64,000 nt of DNA from Phallusia mammillata (GCA_003260075.1 QLIY01000588.1:1-64000); one strand, 5' to 3'. Positions 1 through 12,356 are shown, counted from the first letter of the stretch. Notes: generated by a model from the letters alone, not told the origin. Program-made: numbers and translations.

Positions 1-600
1 GCTGTGGCGCAAAACGTCACACGAGCAAAGAATTGAACCGCGACTCCTAAAGGCTTCCAACAAGCAATTCACACATAAAGGTGTTTTGCTGATCTTATTA
101 GGCGAATTCTTTGGATGCAGGACAAAAGGATTGTAGGAGACGATGGAAAATGATAGGAACCGGTTTCTGCATAAAGCATGACATTACCACACTGCACTTT
201 AAATGCAACTTAAAGTACCTGGTCTAAACCCAACTGCACGTACAGTACAACTATTACAAACCGAAATGACATTTTAAGTCTATGCAGTTAAGTTAGCATT
301 CATTATAGTAATTCACATTTTGGAGTCATTAAACACCTATGCACAAAGTGACTCACCAATAATCGTCAACATGACAATAAACAGCGTTTCTAATTCGACT
401 GACGCGGCACCGTACTCCACGGAAGTCAGCAACGAAAAGAACTAAACCACGTTGCGTTATCACACAAAACTGGCAGTCGATTATTACGTCACACAACGCA
501 ATAGATTGCAACACAAGGTGTACTGAGGAAAAGCGGGAATCAATAGAAATCGGCAATTACTGGCAAATAATATGTAACTATAATCATCATGCTTAATTCT
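1..600. other. Intergenic sequence, nothing recognised
   Basis: No coding region, repeat or RNA gene is supported here. Reading frames on both strands are short and broken. Confidence 0.5.
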
Positions 601-2096
601 TATCTGTAGTAAATCAGTTTCGTCCACGTACTTATTGGCCGATATTAGCTGTGGATACAACACAGCGCACCACGCAATGTGTCAATTATTATTTTCGTCA
701 ACAAGTTTTGACTATTTTAAACAACTTCACAAAGTGTCACCCTGTTTTGATGTGAAAAAGTGTAACAACTTCATTTCAATGGAACATAAGCCTACCATAG
801 TTTATGCGACTATGTGTACATGCTTTGTTGTGTTACATTATCAGGCAAGCTAAATAAATGACAAGATTATGAAATTTACTATATGTTGCAGTTGCGACAG
901 GGCCTATACAGATTTACTTAAGCCCATCTTTGTGAAAAGCATTTTTTATAGCGTATCCATCTAAAAGGGCACTCTGATGGGTTAGGCACGGCTGGCTATG
1001 TGTGACCTATAATTTACGAGGACAATCAGATTTTAAATAAAAAATAATGGAAAACTTAGTAACCTAACTATATTTAACGTTACACCACAATGCATTCCAG
1101 TGATATGCTGGGTTGCTATAACGTCCTTAGGATTTGTCATTATTCTGATCGACAACGTACATTGCAACAAAGTTCAGTTTTTTTGTGCCAAAGATGTTCA
1201 CCACGATGGTTTCGAACCTTAATAAAATCACAAGCTCATATAATAGCACCTGTAACTTGCTGGACTGATTTGTGAGACTAATTTTCTGTGCAACTTTAGT
1301 ATTGGACACAAGTTACAATGTAAAAAAGTAGACTTAAAAATAAAAATATTTCTGAAACATATAGTTTGCTTTATTTTTTTAGTAGGAATATTACAATCTG
1401 TTTCAATCTTTGGAACGCTGGCAACTGTGGGTATTTGGTCTGCATTTTTCACAAACACTTCGTGTTTACGTCAGTTGCATTCATTTTTGCCCAATATACT
1501 GTGATTTTGCAAGCAGTTAACAGGTGTAAGACTTTTTAATACCGGTATTACAAATGTAGCACGTTAAAGTAAACACTGTGAATGGTATCTTTAGGTTGTC
1601 AAGGTTTGGCTAAGCTTGGACGCGCAAACAAAGTAGTTGTTTGTTCGAAAACACGGTGCTGTTGCGACACAACCTTATCGGCTATGTTAAATTCAATCAA
1701 GTGAAAAAAAATGTTTTGATTCTCATGGCGTATCGAATGAAAGGCGCTTTTGGGGTTGGTATCCACATGCACGGGGGGGGGGGGGGGGGGGGTTTGTATG
1801 ACCTTTGTTCGGTCGAGTACAGCCAGCCTTCACATAATGTTGCCTGTAACCTAACTGAGTTATAAATAAATTGTTGGTGCCAGGCATAATGTATGAACGA
1901 ATTCCAGCAGTTTGAGCATTTAACTTTTCAGATATGCCAAGTGACTTATGTTTAAGCCTAAGCCAACAGCTGAACTATGTTGAATGTGTCTCGCTTTTAT
2001 TCGACAACTGCAGAAGATCATTTGCAGTTGCCAGATTGCTGACAAACTCTCAGAATACTGAAAATTATTTTTAGCTATATTCAAGGAAAAGCACAA
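600..2096 (+). repeat. Duplicated 5' flank of the nucleotidyltransferase gene family
   Basis: This flank of copy A recurs, diverged, at about 14,090-15,132 and 15,540-16,456, and its last part recurs before copy B (2,928-3,251). Shared landmarks are the stretch around gggttaggcac, the region around gtagttgtttgttcgaaaac, and the final acaaatggattcc containing the start codon. The flank was duplicated together with the genes, so it probably holds their promoter and 5' UTR. A 20-G run at 1,773-1,792 replaces a short stretch that reads normally in the 14.8 and 16.1 kb copies. Confidence 0.75.
1773..1792. other. 20-base G run, probable gap filler
   Basis: The sequence before it (tatccacatgcac) and after it (tttgtatgacc) is continuous in the copies at 2,928, 14,812 and 16,136. 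There the gap position holds only a few ordinary bases (around gactggg). The run therefore does not look like genomic sequence. Confidence 0.7.
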
Positions 2097-2915
2097 ATGG
2101 ATTCCAAATTAAAACGTCTCGCAGCTGAGTTGATGTCCCATTGTAAACAGAATGCAGAAGGTCTATTTGAGGAGCAAAATGTAAAGGAATCAGCCAAAGT
2201 ACTTCATCGAATCGGACGCCTTTACCGACAAAGGGTTGATGCAGCTGAGACAAATTCGCGTGAACAAATGTTTGCATTGATTCGAAGTGCAGTATTGTAA
2301 AATGCCGTACTTGCAAGGAACCCTGACAATGTGGATGAAGATCTATGTGAATTGTGCTCACATGCACTTCATTGCGCAAACGCACATCAAAAATCGGCTG
2401 ACTTAAACAATCAAGCCGATACAATTTTTAAGACAATGAAAAGGTTGAGGAAAAGAGTCAAGGCTGTAATGAGAACAAAACAACTTGACAAATTCTACAG
2501 CGTAATCAAATTTGACTTATTAAAATATATTTATCAAGAAGCTAGTATATCATTAAACAAGCAAATTTCCCAAAAGTATTCAACGTTGATGAACGACATT
2601 ATAACGTATTGCGTGGAAGTAATGGGTCCTACCCCTTGTGAGTATGCCTTGGTCGGTATGGGGTCTCTTGCGAGGAAGGAAATAACACCGTACTCCGATT
2701 TTGAGCATGTTTATGTGCTAGAGGAAGGTGTTCAAGACAGATCGGATTATAATCAGATTCTTAACTATTTCAGATGGTTGTCAGTTATATTTCAACTGGT
2801 CGTAATTAACATGGGAGAAACCATAATTCCTCATGTGGCCCTGCCACATATAAACGACAGTGAAACCGATGACTGGTTTTTCGACGCTTTCACACCAAGA
2901 GGAATATGTTTTGAT
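2097..2915 (+). pseudogene. Nucleotidyltransferase-TPR family copy A, N-terminal half, with internal stop
   Basis: The frame opens at ATG 2097 (MDSKLKRL) and matches copy B closely. At 2298-2300 a TAA stands where copy B has TAT (Tyr). The same frame then stays open to 2915, through the nucleotidyltransferase core GSLARKEITPYSDFEH. Relative to B there is a nine-base in-frame deletion just after NPDNV. The copy ends at residues CFDG, where a G run joins it to the upstream flank of copy B, so the C-terminal half is missing from the assembly here. It may be a pseudogene, or an allele or paralogue of B with a base error at the stop. Activity by nucleotidyl transfer is inferred from the family motif only. 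Confidence 0.75.
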
Positions 2916-2927
2916 GGGGGGGGGGGG
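2916..2927. other. G-run contig join
   Basis: Copy A stops mid-domain and the next bases (tatccacatgcacg) are the 5' flank of copy B. The run is ten G plus two genomic G of the codons around GATGG. Confidence 0.8.
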
Positions 2928-3251
2928 TATCCACATGCACGAATGGGTTTGTATGACCTTTGTTTGGTGGAGTACAACCAGCCTTCAAATAAAGTTGCCA
3001 GTAACCCAAGTGAGTTATAAATAACCTGTTGCTGTCAGGCATAATGTATTAACGAATTCCAGCAGTTTAAGCATATAACTTTTCAGATATGCCAAGTGAC
3101 TAAAGTTTGAACCTAAGCCAACAGCTGAACTATGTTGAATGTATCTCGCTTTTATACGACAACTGTAGAAGATCATTTGCAGTTGCCAGATTGCTGACAA
3201 ACTCTCAGAATACTGGAAATTATTTTTTGCTGTTTTTACCGAAAAACACAA

Positions 3252-3609
3252 ATGGATTCCGAAATAAAATGTCTTGCAGCTGAGTTGATGTCCCATTGCA
3301 AACAGAATGCAGAAGGTCTATTTGAGGAGCAAAATGTAAAGGAATCAGCAAAAGTACTTCATCGAATCGGGCGCCTTTACCGTGAAAGGGTTGATAGAGC
3401 TGAGCCAAATTCGCGGGAACAAATGTTTGCATTGATTAGAAGTGCAGTTTTGTATAATGCCGTACTTGCAAGGAACCCTGACAATGTAAATGAAGTTCAA
3501 TCAGATCTTAGTGAATTGTGCTTACATGCACTTCATTGCGCAAACGCACATCCAGAAGGGGTTGACTTATACAATCAAGCCGATATTTTTTTGAAAAGAA
3601 TAAATGAAT

Positions 3610-3696
<87 letters not shown>

Positions 3697-5884
3697 AGAA
3701 AACTTGGCAAGATATATAAATTATTCAAAATTAACTTATACAATTATTTTAATAAAGAAGCTAGCATACGATTGAACAAGCAAATTTCTCAAGACTATTC
3801 AACGTTAATGAACGACATTATAACGTATTGCGTGGATGTAATGGGTCCTAACCCTTGTGAGTATGCCTTGGTCGGTATGGGATCTCTTGCGAGGAAAGAA
3901 ATAACACCGTACTCTGATTTTGAGCATGTTTATGTGCTAGAGGAAGGTGTTCAAGACACATCGGATTATGATCAGATTCTTAACTATTTCAGATGGTTGT
4001 CAGTTATATTTCAACTAATCGTAATTAACATGGGAGAAACCATAATCCCTCATATGTCCCTGCCACATATAAATGACAGTGAAACAAATGACTGGTTTTT
4101 CGACGCTTTCACACCGAGAGGAATATGTTTTGATGGGATGGTCCCCTTTGCCAGTAAATTTCCCTTGGGTTTTTCTGGGACACCGAAAAAACCGTGGAAC
4201 ATTGAATTAATTAGACCAGTGTCAGAAATGGCAAAACTTTTGGACACACACGAAGATGGGAAAAATGGCTATCATCTTGCAGATATGTTGTCAAATACGT
4301 GTTTCGTTTCGGGGTCGCAGCAAGTTTGCAATGAATTTATAAACCAGGTAGAAATTGTTTTACAAACTCAAGATATCAACGAACAAATAAGAAAAGATAT
4401 CGAGGGAGACTTTGTAAAGTTTGATCTTCACATATTATGTAGAGCATCAAATCAACATTAAACGTGCTTTTTATTGAATTGTGACTGTTTCTGTGGCAGC
4501 TTTGGGCAAAAAATACGGAATAACTGGATTTTCTTCGTTTGAAGTTATTCGTCAGTTAGTGGATAAAGGACAATTAACCAAAAAACAAGGCGACAAGTTG
4601 CTGGTTGCTGTCGGTATTGCTTGTGACGTAAGATTACAGTTTTATACTATTTGTCGAAAACAGAAGGATGAAACATTGGACAAGGATTTATTAACTTTTC
4701 TGGGGGATTCAAATGTTAAGGAATTCTTCAATGCCGTTATTGATCTAAGAGAGATTGTTTCTCTGAAATTTAGCCTCAAGAAATACTACATATTTAGAGT
4801 GCTTACAGACAGAATATGTATGAATATGTTAAATGCTAAACCCTGTAATACACCCCAACCAAATAATTGGCTTGAAGATTTTTGCAGCCTTGTAGAATAT
4901 CGTATAGGCTATTTGTCATTGATTTTGAGTCGTTGGAACACCAAGACGGTGAAATGGGAATAATTGTACAGCTAAACTTAGCAAGAAGGTTTATCAAACT
5001 TAGAGTTTTGTCCATCGCACATTGCTACATGTCTTTACTTTCTCAAATTAAAAAAAAAACAGGGTAAACCAATGTCATTGAAATATTATTTGATTGCTTG
5101 TGATGAGATGGGAACAGCACTGTACAAACGTGGTCATTTCACTGAAGCGGCCAAATATTTTACAAAAGAAATTGACGCAAATCCATCGTCACTAACAACT
5201 TTAAACTCCTATTGGAAATTGGCTCATTGCTATTATATGCTTGATGATCACACAAATGCTTTGGGGTGTTGCCGAAAAAGCAATCCTAAAGAATTGTCGC
5301 AAGTCAACAACATGTATTGTAAGCACTACCAAACTAGCGATGCTCTTTCAGCCCAAGAATTAGTAATGAAAGTCAATAATCTATTTTGTTCTATGTCTTG
5401 CGACAAGCAAACAACAAAACAATCAAAACGTAATTTTAACCGTATTGCAGCTACAAGTTTTATGGTGTTTTGGTGCATAGCGCTGTTTATATTTTGTATA
5501 CTGTGTAATGAATCGTTTCCTTTCTTTATGTTTGTAAGCTTATATTGCCTTTTTTGTGTCAGTTGTTTCTTACGCTTTATTTTTCCTGCCGCCGAATTTA
5601 TGGAGCTTTCGGATGTGCGTGTGTGTTTGACATTCGGTATATTTTCATTTCTAGGAATCCTTGTTTTTTCAAACTTTTATCGGTACATATTTTCGTACAT
5701 TCCTCTGAAATTGTTATTCTATAAATCTGTGTATACTGATTTTTGGATTCCCCTAGTAGGGGCGTTTAGAATACCATTTGACATTCGTAAAAATGCAAGT
5801 AAAATTTTTCTGTTAAACTTAGAAGGTTTGTTCATGATGTACTTTATTCTCTTGCAGCGTAAAAAAAAAGCTATCTTGTGTTAA
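3252..5884 (+). pseudogene. Nucleotidyltransferase-TPR-membrane protein copy B (frames broken)
   Basis: This is the only copy readable from start to end, about 870 codons without a visible intron. Order: an N-terminal helical region (MDSEIKCLAA), a gap of 86 G at 3610-3695, the GSLARKEITPYSDFEH nucleotidyltransferase core, a conserved middle region, a TPR-like segment (ACDEMGTALYKRGHF), and about five hydrophobic helices from 5,440 to 5,865 ending in a lysine-rich tail. The motif fits the polymerase-beta superfamily pattern G-S-x(9-13)-D-x-E. The frame breaks at about 4,450 (small deletion versus copy D). A TGA stands where D has CGA near 4,474, another frame change lies near 4,920, and a further one is in the A-run near 5,050. 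AATAAA lies at 6206-6211. It is either a decayed gene or a gene with assembly errors. Confidence 0.75.
3610..3695. other. 86-base G run inside copy B, probable sized gap
   Basis: It falls in the linker before the nucleotidyltransferase core. The equivalent part of copy A (about 2,440-2,520) is ordinary mixed sequence. Translating it gives polyglycine, which should not be read as protein. Confidence 0.8.
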
Positions 5885-6428
5885 ATATGTTTCGACGTTG
5901 GTGATTTTTGATTTGCGTACGGCACTTCTTGTGCGTCGAATTGCGACCCTTGACTCTCCCGGTGTGCGCTTGTAAGCAAACGCACACCGCCATTATTTTC
6001 GCGGACCTGCCCGAAACCAAACTGTCCGCTTTTCCGCTCAATAGTGTTCATTTGTTTTTACGTGTAATGTGTTTAAATATGTTTTTTGGTAAATGTGCAG
6101 TTTATATGCATCAATCACTTTTGTAATTTCAATGCATCTTTTATACACCGTGATCAATGAGGTTACATTCAGCTTGAATTAAATTTAAGTTCATTGTTAC
6201 AATGAAATAAATAGTAATTCAGTTCGTTTTTCTTTCCGTGCGCGCCGAGGGCCTTTTTGTTCCACTTGCTAATAAAACGCCTTTAGACAATGAAACTAAA
6301 CAGGAAATTAAATTATAATTCCTGTTAATTAGAACACAAACCCTTATCACAAGTAAAATCAAATTAGGATTTTGAAAAGTTTTCTCATGAACTCGCACGG
6401 CAGTTTGATTAAAATAGTTTATGGCTTG
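5885..6428. other. 3' flank of copy B
   Basis: It holds a polyadenylation signal AATAAA at 6206-6211 about 320 bases after the last codon. No other gene is visible. Confidence 0.5.
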
Positions 6429-7219
6429 CAGTGCTCTTCAACCTTTTTAGTGGTACGGAACCCTTGAAGTATTTTGTCAAATTTGCGGAACCCCACAAAG
6501 AAAAATCTTAATAAGCATGTAATACAATAGGCTCCAAAACATGTATGCATTTTTTACCAGTGGCGTGGCCAAAGGAGTCGGAGTATACATATGTTAGTTA
6601 TTAAATTGGCAAAAAAGGAAATATTCTTTAAATTTTGTCGAAATAATTATTTAAAAAAAACGTTTTTTTAGCTCGTGAGCGTAGCGATAGAACAAGAAAT
6701 TGTAAAAGATTTCAACAGATCTTATAGCTGTCACTTCTGGCACATCCCTAACGCCTAGCGTTACTCAGAAATAGGAACCGCAGATGATTTTGGATTTGTT
6801 ATTCAACAACTTGTTAAAAGTCATCTAAAATGTTCTGTTGCCTACGACACTGTTTTTAGTCAACACACCCCAAGCACATAATATAAGTTGACTTCAATAA
6901 AAATATTCACTGAAACGATTTGCCATGTTACATGGATTGGTCGTTTTTCGTTTCTGTATTTGTCACACACTTCGGTCACAGAGTAGCAAAGCTTAGTTTA
7001 TTACGTCACAATTGATCAATGCGTTAACTAGGTTTGGTAAACCAGGCAAGGTTAACTAGATTGTACAAGCGAGCGTTGCTGTTCGCCACAATGAGGGGGG
7101 GGGGGATATTCTGAATTATTTTTTAATTGGTACAAAAAAGCTCGGGTTACCCCTACGGAACCCTTAAAGTTCACAGAACCCCTGAGAAAGTTGTACGGAA
7201 CCCCGGTTGAAGAGCCCTG
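6429..7219. mobile_element. Non-autonomous hAT-like element
   Basis: The ends are inverted copies: cagtgctcttcaacc on the left and the reverse of cagggctcttcaacc on the right, followed inward by related acggaaccc motifs. This terminus resembles hAT elements. No clean 8-bp target duplication is visible. The body encodes no transposase. A short G run lies inside at 7095-7105. Confidence 0.6.
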
Positions 7220-7718
7220 GCTTAATGGCAATTGCGACGACATAAGCATACCTATGTGAAAGTTCTGCATGCGTTTGTGAAGAGCACTATACCTGAGCTG
7301 CTTGAAAAAATCCTTAAAGCGGGTCGCAAAGTAAAAAACATTGAAACCCCCTGTAATAGATAGTTATCCGATTCTATATCTTACTAATTTTGACCTTATT
7401 TGGCCCAATATTTTGCGACCAAACGCAATTACTACGGTTTCAGGTATTGACGCTTCTTGTCCGTGAATTTGGTTTGTTACTTGATCTCATAAAATTACAC
7501 ATATTTTAGCTGTCATACGTTTAGTTTTTACGAATACCCCATAAAACGGGACTGGCTTTCGTATATAAGTTACTTAACAGCTTCACATTTAGGTACGGAT
7601 CGGTAAATTCGTTCCTTTCCCTCACCTTTTTCTAAGGAGACTTGTTAAACATGAAATGTTAAAACGAAGTTCCGGGAACAATTTCTTTTTGTTCAATCTT
7701 AAAGAAAGTAAAAACGGA
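7220..7718. other. Intergenic sequence, nothing recognised
   Basis: This AT-rich sequence between the hAT-like element and the gene fragment has no supported feature. Confidence 0.4.
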
Positions 7719-7780
7719 TGACTGGTTTTTCGACGCTTTCACACCAAGAGGAATATGTTTTGATGGTATGGTCCCATTTG

Positions 7781-8136
7781 CCAGTGGCGTAGGCAGCCGA
7801 AAATTTTGGGAGGGGCCAAATTATTTGCCGTAATACAACTTTTTGCTAATGCTCGGCGAAGGCGTGCTTTTACCAAACGCGTGACTTGAAAAACTTTGGT
7901 TCAACGGCACTGCCAAACGCTTTATTGATTTATTCCATGTCTACATAAATACAAAAAGCATGTATTTTAGCTTACAACTTGGTGACAACAGTCATTTTTG
8001 TTAATTTATATATTCCTTTGATAGTTGAAAGAAATCACAAAGACGAACTACACTAAATTAAAGTTTCTCAATATACAACTTTGAAAATTTGGGAGGGGCC
8101 ATGGCCCCTTTGGCCCCTCCCTGGCTACGCCACTGG
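7781..8136. mobile_element. 356-bp MITE inserted in coding sequence
   Basis: The inverted ends are ccagtggcgtag on the left and its reverse complement ctacgccactgg on the right, with gggaggggcc motifs just inside. It is flanked by a direct repeat catttg (7775-7780 and 8137-8142). Copies B and D lack it at the homologous site, so the direction is an insertion here. It encodes nothing. Confidence 0.8.
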
Positions 8137-8555
8137 CATTTGCCTGTAAACTTCCATTGGGTTTTTCTGGGACACCGAATAAACCGAGGAACATTAAATT
8201 AATTAGACCAGTGTCAGGATGGCAAAACTTTTAGTCACACACGAAGGTAAGAAGAATGGCTATCATCCTGCAGATATGTTGTTAAATACATGTTTCATTT
8301 CTGGTCCGCAAACCGTTTACGATCAATTCGTAAACCAGGCAAACATTGTATTACAAAATCAAGATTCCACTGACCAAATAAAAATAGTAATCGAGGCGGA
8401 TCTTAAGAAGTACGAACTTCCTTACACATTTTTACCATTTTCCTTTAGCAACCCAATTAACAATAAACGTGATTTTTATCGAAATGTGGCAGTGTTTGTG
8501 TCAGCTTTAGAGGAAAAATACGGAATAACCAAAGGTTCGTCGTTTGATGTAATTC

Positions 8556-8566
8556 GGGGGGGGGGG
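8556..8566. other. G-run contig join with re-read sequence
   Basis: Sequence up to gatgtaattcg is followed by the G run. The assembly then steps back to aatgtggcagtgtttgtgtc and reads forward again through gatgtaattcg to gtcaattgg. Confidence 0.8.
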
Positions 8567-8900
8567 AATGTGGCAGTGTTTGTGTCATTTTATCGAAATG
8601 TGGCAGTGTTTGTGTCAGAGGAAAAATACGGAATAACCAAAGGTTCGTCGTTTGATGTAATTCGTCAATTGGTAGCTTCAATAAATTTATCGAGACGACA
8701 AGGCTACAAACTTTATCGAGGCGACAAGTCTACGATGTACGGCTTCAGTTTTATACTCAGCATCAAAAACAGAAAGATGAAGTGTATGCTGCACACGTAC
8801 TGATGTTTTTGGGAAAAAGAAGATTCATCGAATTTTTTAAAGCAGTTAGAATGATAAGAAGGCGTATTTGTCTTGAATTTAATATCATTCCAAATATTTC

Positions 8901-9779
8901 ATTGACAAATAGTCAGTAGTCAGCAGCAAAAAAGCTATAATGTTCCCCGTTTGGCAAATCTTTTTGAGATAAAGAACGACATTTATGATATGAGGTAACT
9001 AAGTTGCTTAATAGATTAGTTTTGTACTTTTTTTATTTCACCATATTTGTTGAGCTCCAGTCTAAAGAAGATGTATTGGAGGCCGTTACGTTACTATATG
9101 TGATTACGTCACATGATTACATAACTCATGATTACGTCATGCAAATTTTGGTCAAAAATGAGGTATGCGCCCTGGTCGTTCAAACATTCTACTGCACAAT
9201 GAAAAAATCCAGACGATATAAAACCGCTTTATTTTATGGTTGCTGTTCTTTGCGTCAATCTTTGTAGAAACTACAACCAATCTCTCTTTTGCCTCATCTC
9301 TTGCTTAATGCCTGTTTCTTTCTGATCTACCGACAGCACGCCCTTAGTAGTAATTGACATATTTTTTAAATAAAGCAGTCCTGGTGGATTTTTACCAGTT
9401 GGCAATAAATAAAACAATAAACAAACCAAAGATATATTACTCGTATTGCAGTTGCAGATCATGTGTTGTTTTATTGTATAATGCTGTTTACTTGTTGTAT
9501 AGTAGAAAATGTTTTTTTTTATCGGTTTCGTAGTTTTTATATTTCGTTTTTGTGTGCTGAACGGTTTATTTGCTTTGTTTATCCTGCTTCGGGGCTCATT
9601 GAATGCTTGTGTTGATGTTCGGGATTATTTTTTTTCCTGACATTAATTAACTTTATAATACTTCTTGGGTACATATGTGTGTTTTATGTAAACTGCAGTC
9701 ATTTCAGCCAGTTGTGATGATTCTTAAACATACAACTACAATTATTCTGGTGTACTTTGAATTGCTGGTCAAAAATGCA
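8901..9779. other. Intergenic sequence, nothing recognised
   Basis: Short reading frames here have no coding character. Repeated attacgtca words near 9,100-9,140 are low complexity. Confidence 0.4.
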
Positions 9780-10130
9780 AGAACACACACAAACACACAC
9801 ATGTAACCCATATACACCCAAGGGCAAGTTATAAGCAAAAAATTAAACTTAGCCAGTACACAAAAAAACGTTCGTTAACACTTAGCACGGATTCGCATAA
9901 GCTACTTGATAAAAAGTATGGGAGTTTAGTTGCTATTTGTTAGTTAAAAACATTAGATGTTGAATCCGTTTTTGCAGAACTTCAACAAGGAACCAAGGTA
10001 TTTTTTTCAGGCTCGCTCTTTTGTAGTATGAGATACAAATTATCATTGCAACGAAATCTGAATGTTTGTTGTTGATCGTTGTGGTGAAAATGAAGCAAAA
10101 TCAACGGTCACGTGACCCGGCTGACATCAC
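9780..10130 (+). repeat. Dispersed 350-bp repeat, copy 1
   Basis: It begins at cacacacaaacacacacatg and runs through gttcgttaacacttag, ggctcgctcttttgtagt and atgaagcaaaatca to cacgtgaccc. Diverged copies lie at 21,305-21,655 and 23,405-23,631. No coding capacity or terminal repeats were seen. Confidence 0.75.
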
Positions 10131-10199
10131 GGAATGCAAAAAATGATTATGAACCACTTGCATGAGTTGGTTACAAAAATAGTTATTTGCTGTTGATTG

Positions 10200-10560
10200 A
10201 GTGTTTTTTCATTACTTTTATTATATCGTGTATAATACGGAATGACACTTTTGTTCTAGGTGTGGGGGGGGGGCTTATTCGCTGTTGATTGAGTGTTTTT
10301 TCATTACTTTTATTATATCGTGTATAATCCACAATGACACTTTTGTTCTAGGTGTCAATCAAAAGACCGGATAAAAATGCTGTCACAGAACAAACAACAA
10401 CTGCACGAAATGTTTTAACCAAAATGTGTTTTATTTTAGTTGCTTTTATTCCAATCAGGGGGGGGGGCGCTGTCACAGAACAATCAACTACTGCACGAAA
10501 CTCTATGTTTTAACCAAAATGTGTTTTATTTTAGTTGCTTTTATTCCAATCATTTCCATT
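10200..10560. repeat. Two consecutive spacer-joined duplications
   Basis: The block around ttgattgagtgttttttc reads at 10,195-10,260 and again at 10,275-10,350 across the G run 10264-10273. The block around atgttttaaccaaaatg reads at 10,380-10,457 and again at 10,470-10,553 across 10458-10467. Each second copy extends beyond the first, as expected for overlapping contig ends. Confidence 0.8.
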
Positions 10561-10752
10561 TTGCGTTGCGCAGTCTTAAAGGGATTTTATCTCAGGTTCC
10601 TATAGCTTTTTTAGCTACTGATAGCCTGTTTATTTTTTGCCTTATTGGACACATAAAGACTAGCAATTTAAGGTTTTTAAGTTATTTTGCTGTGCATTTT
10701 TCCCAATGGTTCTTGCTCGAAATAAACTGCTTGGCACCTACGTTCCGACAAA

Positions 10753-11185
10753 CCCATGTATAAGCATTTTGATTTTGCTTTACGCTTAGCATGAGGCTGT
10801 GGTATTGTGGAAACGAGACATTAACATCCCAGTGAGTTTGATTGACGTGCCCGGAAACCACGTGACAGTTAGGCAGCAGTAAAATACATTTTTCCACATG
10901 TTTCGTGTACACTGACAACGTGTGTAAAGAGATAAGTCAGTACAGTGTGTTAATGGATTCGGAAATGTCTGAATTTAATTTGTGTCCTAATAATGGTAGC
11001 TTACATGTTTTCATTACATGCAAACCTGTTCAGCAATAGGGTTTGTATTTTGTGATAGTCAGTGTTTTGGTCAATCTCTACAACGCCAGGCACTGACAGA
11101 TTAGTCAGAAAACTAGAGTAGGTGAGCGCCGTGGATTTGACAAGTCTACGTACATGTGTAGGCTATTCATTGGCTGTCTTTGCAG
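10753..11185 (+). repeat. 5' flank of the receptor gene, first allele copy
   Basis: The sequence from about 10,753 (catgtataagcattttg) recurs partly at 11,787-11,906 and fully at 11,917-12,356. Together with the receptor fragment that follows, it forms the first of two near-identical readings of this locus. Confidence 0.75.
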
Positions 11186-11671
11186 ATGGATTGGAAAACT
11201 TCGTGTATTTTAAACGACACCTTCGATTACCCGCTAAACGACACAAATGGCTGTGAGAATGAAAAACTGCAAGGTTCGGAAACTTCTTTGGCCTCCACAT
11301 TCAATTTACTGTTAGTTTGGATAATGGCAGGTGGCTCAATTGTGGGAAATGCCATTGTCATATTTTATGGAGTTCGAACTTTAAAATCCGGTTCCGGTTC
11401 AAGATCAAAGGTGGAAAGAATCCACAACTTGCTTATACTGAACCTTAGCATCGCAGATCTTTTGATGGGCTTCTATTTACTTGCGTTAGGAGTGGTGTTG
11501 TGTTTTGCTAGGTCTTCTCATATTACAAATTACATGCGACAGTTTAAGCTGACTACTAGTTGCACAACGATTGCTATCGTTAACTTTGTCTCCAGCCAAG
11601 TGTCAGTCACTAATCTGACCTTAATAACAACATGTCGACTGTACAGCGTACTGCGACCGTACAAAAACATT
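11186..11671 (+). CDS. Receptor gene 5' half, partial second copy (truncated at contig join)
   Basis: It encodes the first 162 residues of the receptor described at 12,357, with only scattered differences (for example LSIADLL against LSFADLL, and one N-terminal codon changed silently). It is cut by a G run at 11,672 immediately after RPYKN. It covers the extracellular N-terminus, helices 1-3 and the RPYKN loop. It starts directly after the splice-acceptor-like tgtctttgcag. This is most likely the other haplotype of the same gene rather than a separate gene. Confidence 0.8.
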
Positions 11672-11916
11672 GGGGGGGGGGCTACATGTTTTCATTACAA
11701 CATGCAAACCTGTTCAGCAATAGGGTTGGTATTTTGTGATAGTCAGTGTTTTGGTCAATCTCTACAACGCCAGGCAGGGGGGGGGGCCCCATGTATAAGC
11801 ATTTTGATTTTGCTTAACGCTTAGCGTGAGGCTGTGGTATTGTGGAAACGAGACATTGACATCCCAGTGAGTTTGATTGACGTGCCCGGAAACCACGTGA
11901 CAGTTAGGGGGGGGGG
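11672..11916. repeat. Three G-run joins with short re-read fragments
   Basis: G runs at 11672-11681, 11777-11786 and 11907-11916 separate short pieces. The piece at 11,682-11,776 matches 11,000-11,096 and 12,168-12,260. The piece at 11,787-11,906 matches 11,917-12,036 and 10,753-10,877. They look like small contigs placed in series. Confidence 0.8.
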
Positions 11917-12356
11917 ACCCATGTATAAGCATTTTGATTTTGATTTACGCTTAGCATGAGGCTGTGGTATTGTGGAAACGAGACATTAACATCCCAGTGA
12001 GTTTGATTGACGTGCCCGGAAACCACGTGACAGTTAGGCAGCAGTAAAATACATTTTTCCACATGTTTCGTGTGCACTGACAACGTGTGTAAAGAGATAA
12101 GTCAGAACAGTGTGTTAATGGATTCGGAAATGTCTGAATTTAATTTGTGTCCTAATAATGGTAGCCTACATGTTTTCATTACAACATGCAAACCTGTTCA
12201 GCAATAGGGTTGGTATTTTGTGATAGTCAGTGTTTTGGTCAATCTCTACAACGCCAGGCACTGACAGATTAGTCAGAAAACTAGAGTAGGTAAGCGCCGT
12301 GGATTTGACAAATCTACGTACATGTGTACATGCCTATTCATTGGCTGTCTTTGCAG

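Larger units (their letters stand above)
7719..8900 (+). pseudogene. Nucleotidyltransferase-TPR family fragment E, split by a MITE
   Basis: Homology starts abruptly inside the nucleotidyltransferase domain (DDWFFDAFTPRG). It is interrupted at 7781-8136 by a transposable element, then resumes with KLPLGF-like coding sequence. A single-base deletion near 8,217 (tcaggatgg versus tcagaaatgg in D) shifts the frame. The second frame (MAKLLVTHEG) runs to about 8,560, where a G run is followed by two partial re-reads of the same 80 bases. Homology fades by about 8,900, before the TPR region. No start, catalytic motif or membrane part remains, so this is a dead fragment. Confidence 0.8.

Noticed and set aside
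3604..4461. Long frame beginning with about 30 glycines
   Set aside because: The glycines are the translation of the 86-G filler. The real coding sequence begins upstream at 3252. The same applies to the polyglycine or polyproline frames at 13,479-13,814, 49,224-49,433 and 49,931-50,278.
12324..12356. Upstream ATG adding 11 residues to the receptor
   Set aside because: The other copy lacks this ATG, the added residues lie across a splice-acceptor sequence, and they resemble no receptor leader.
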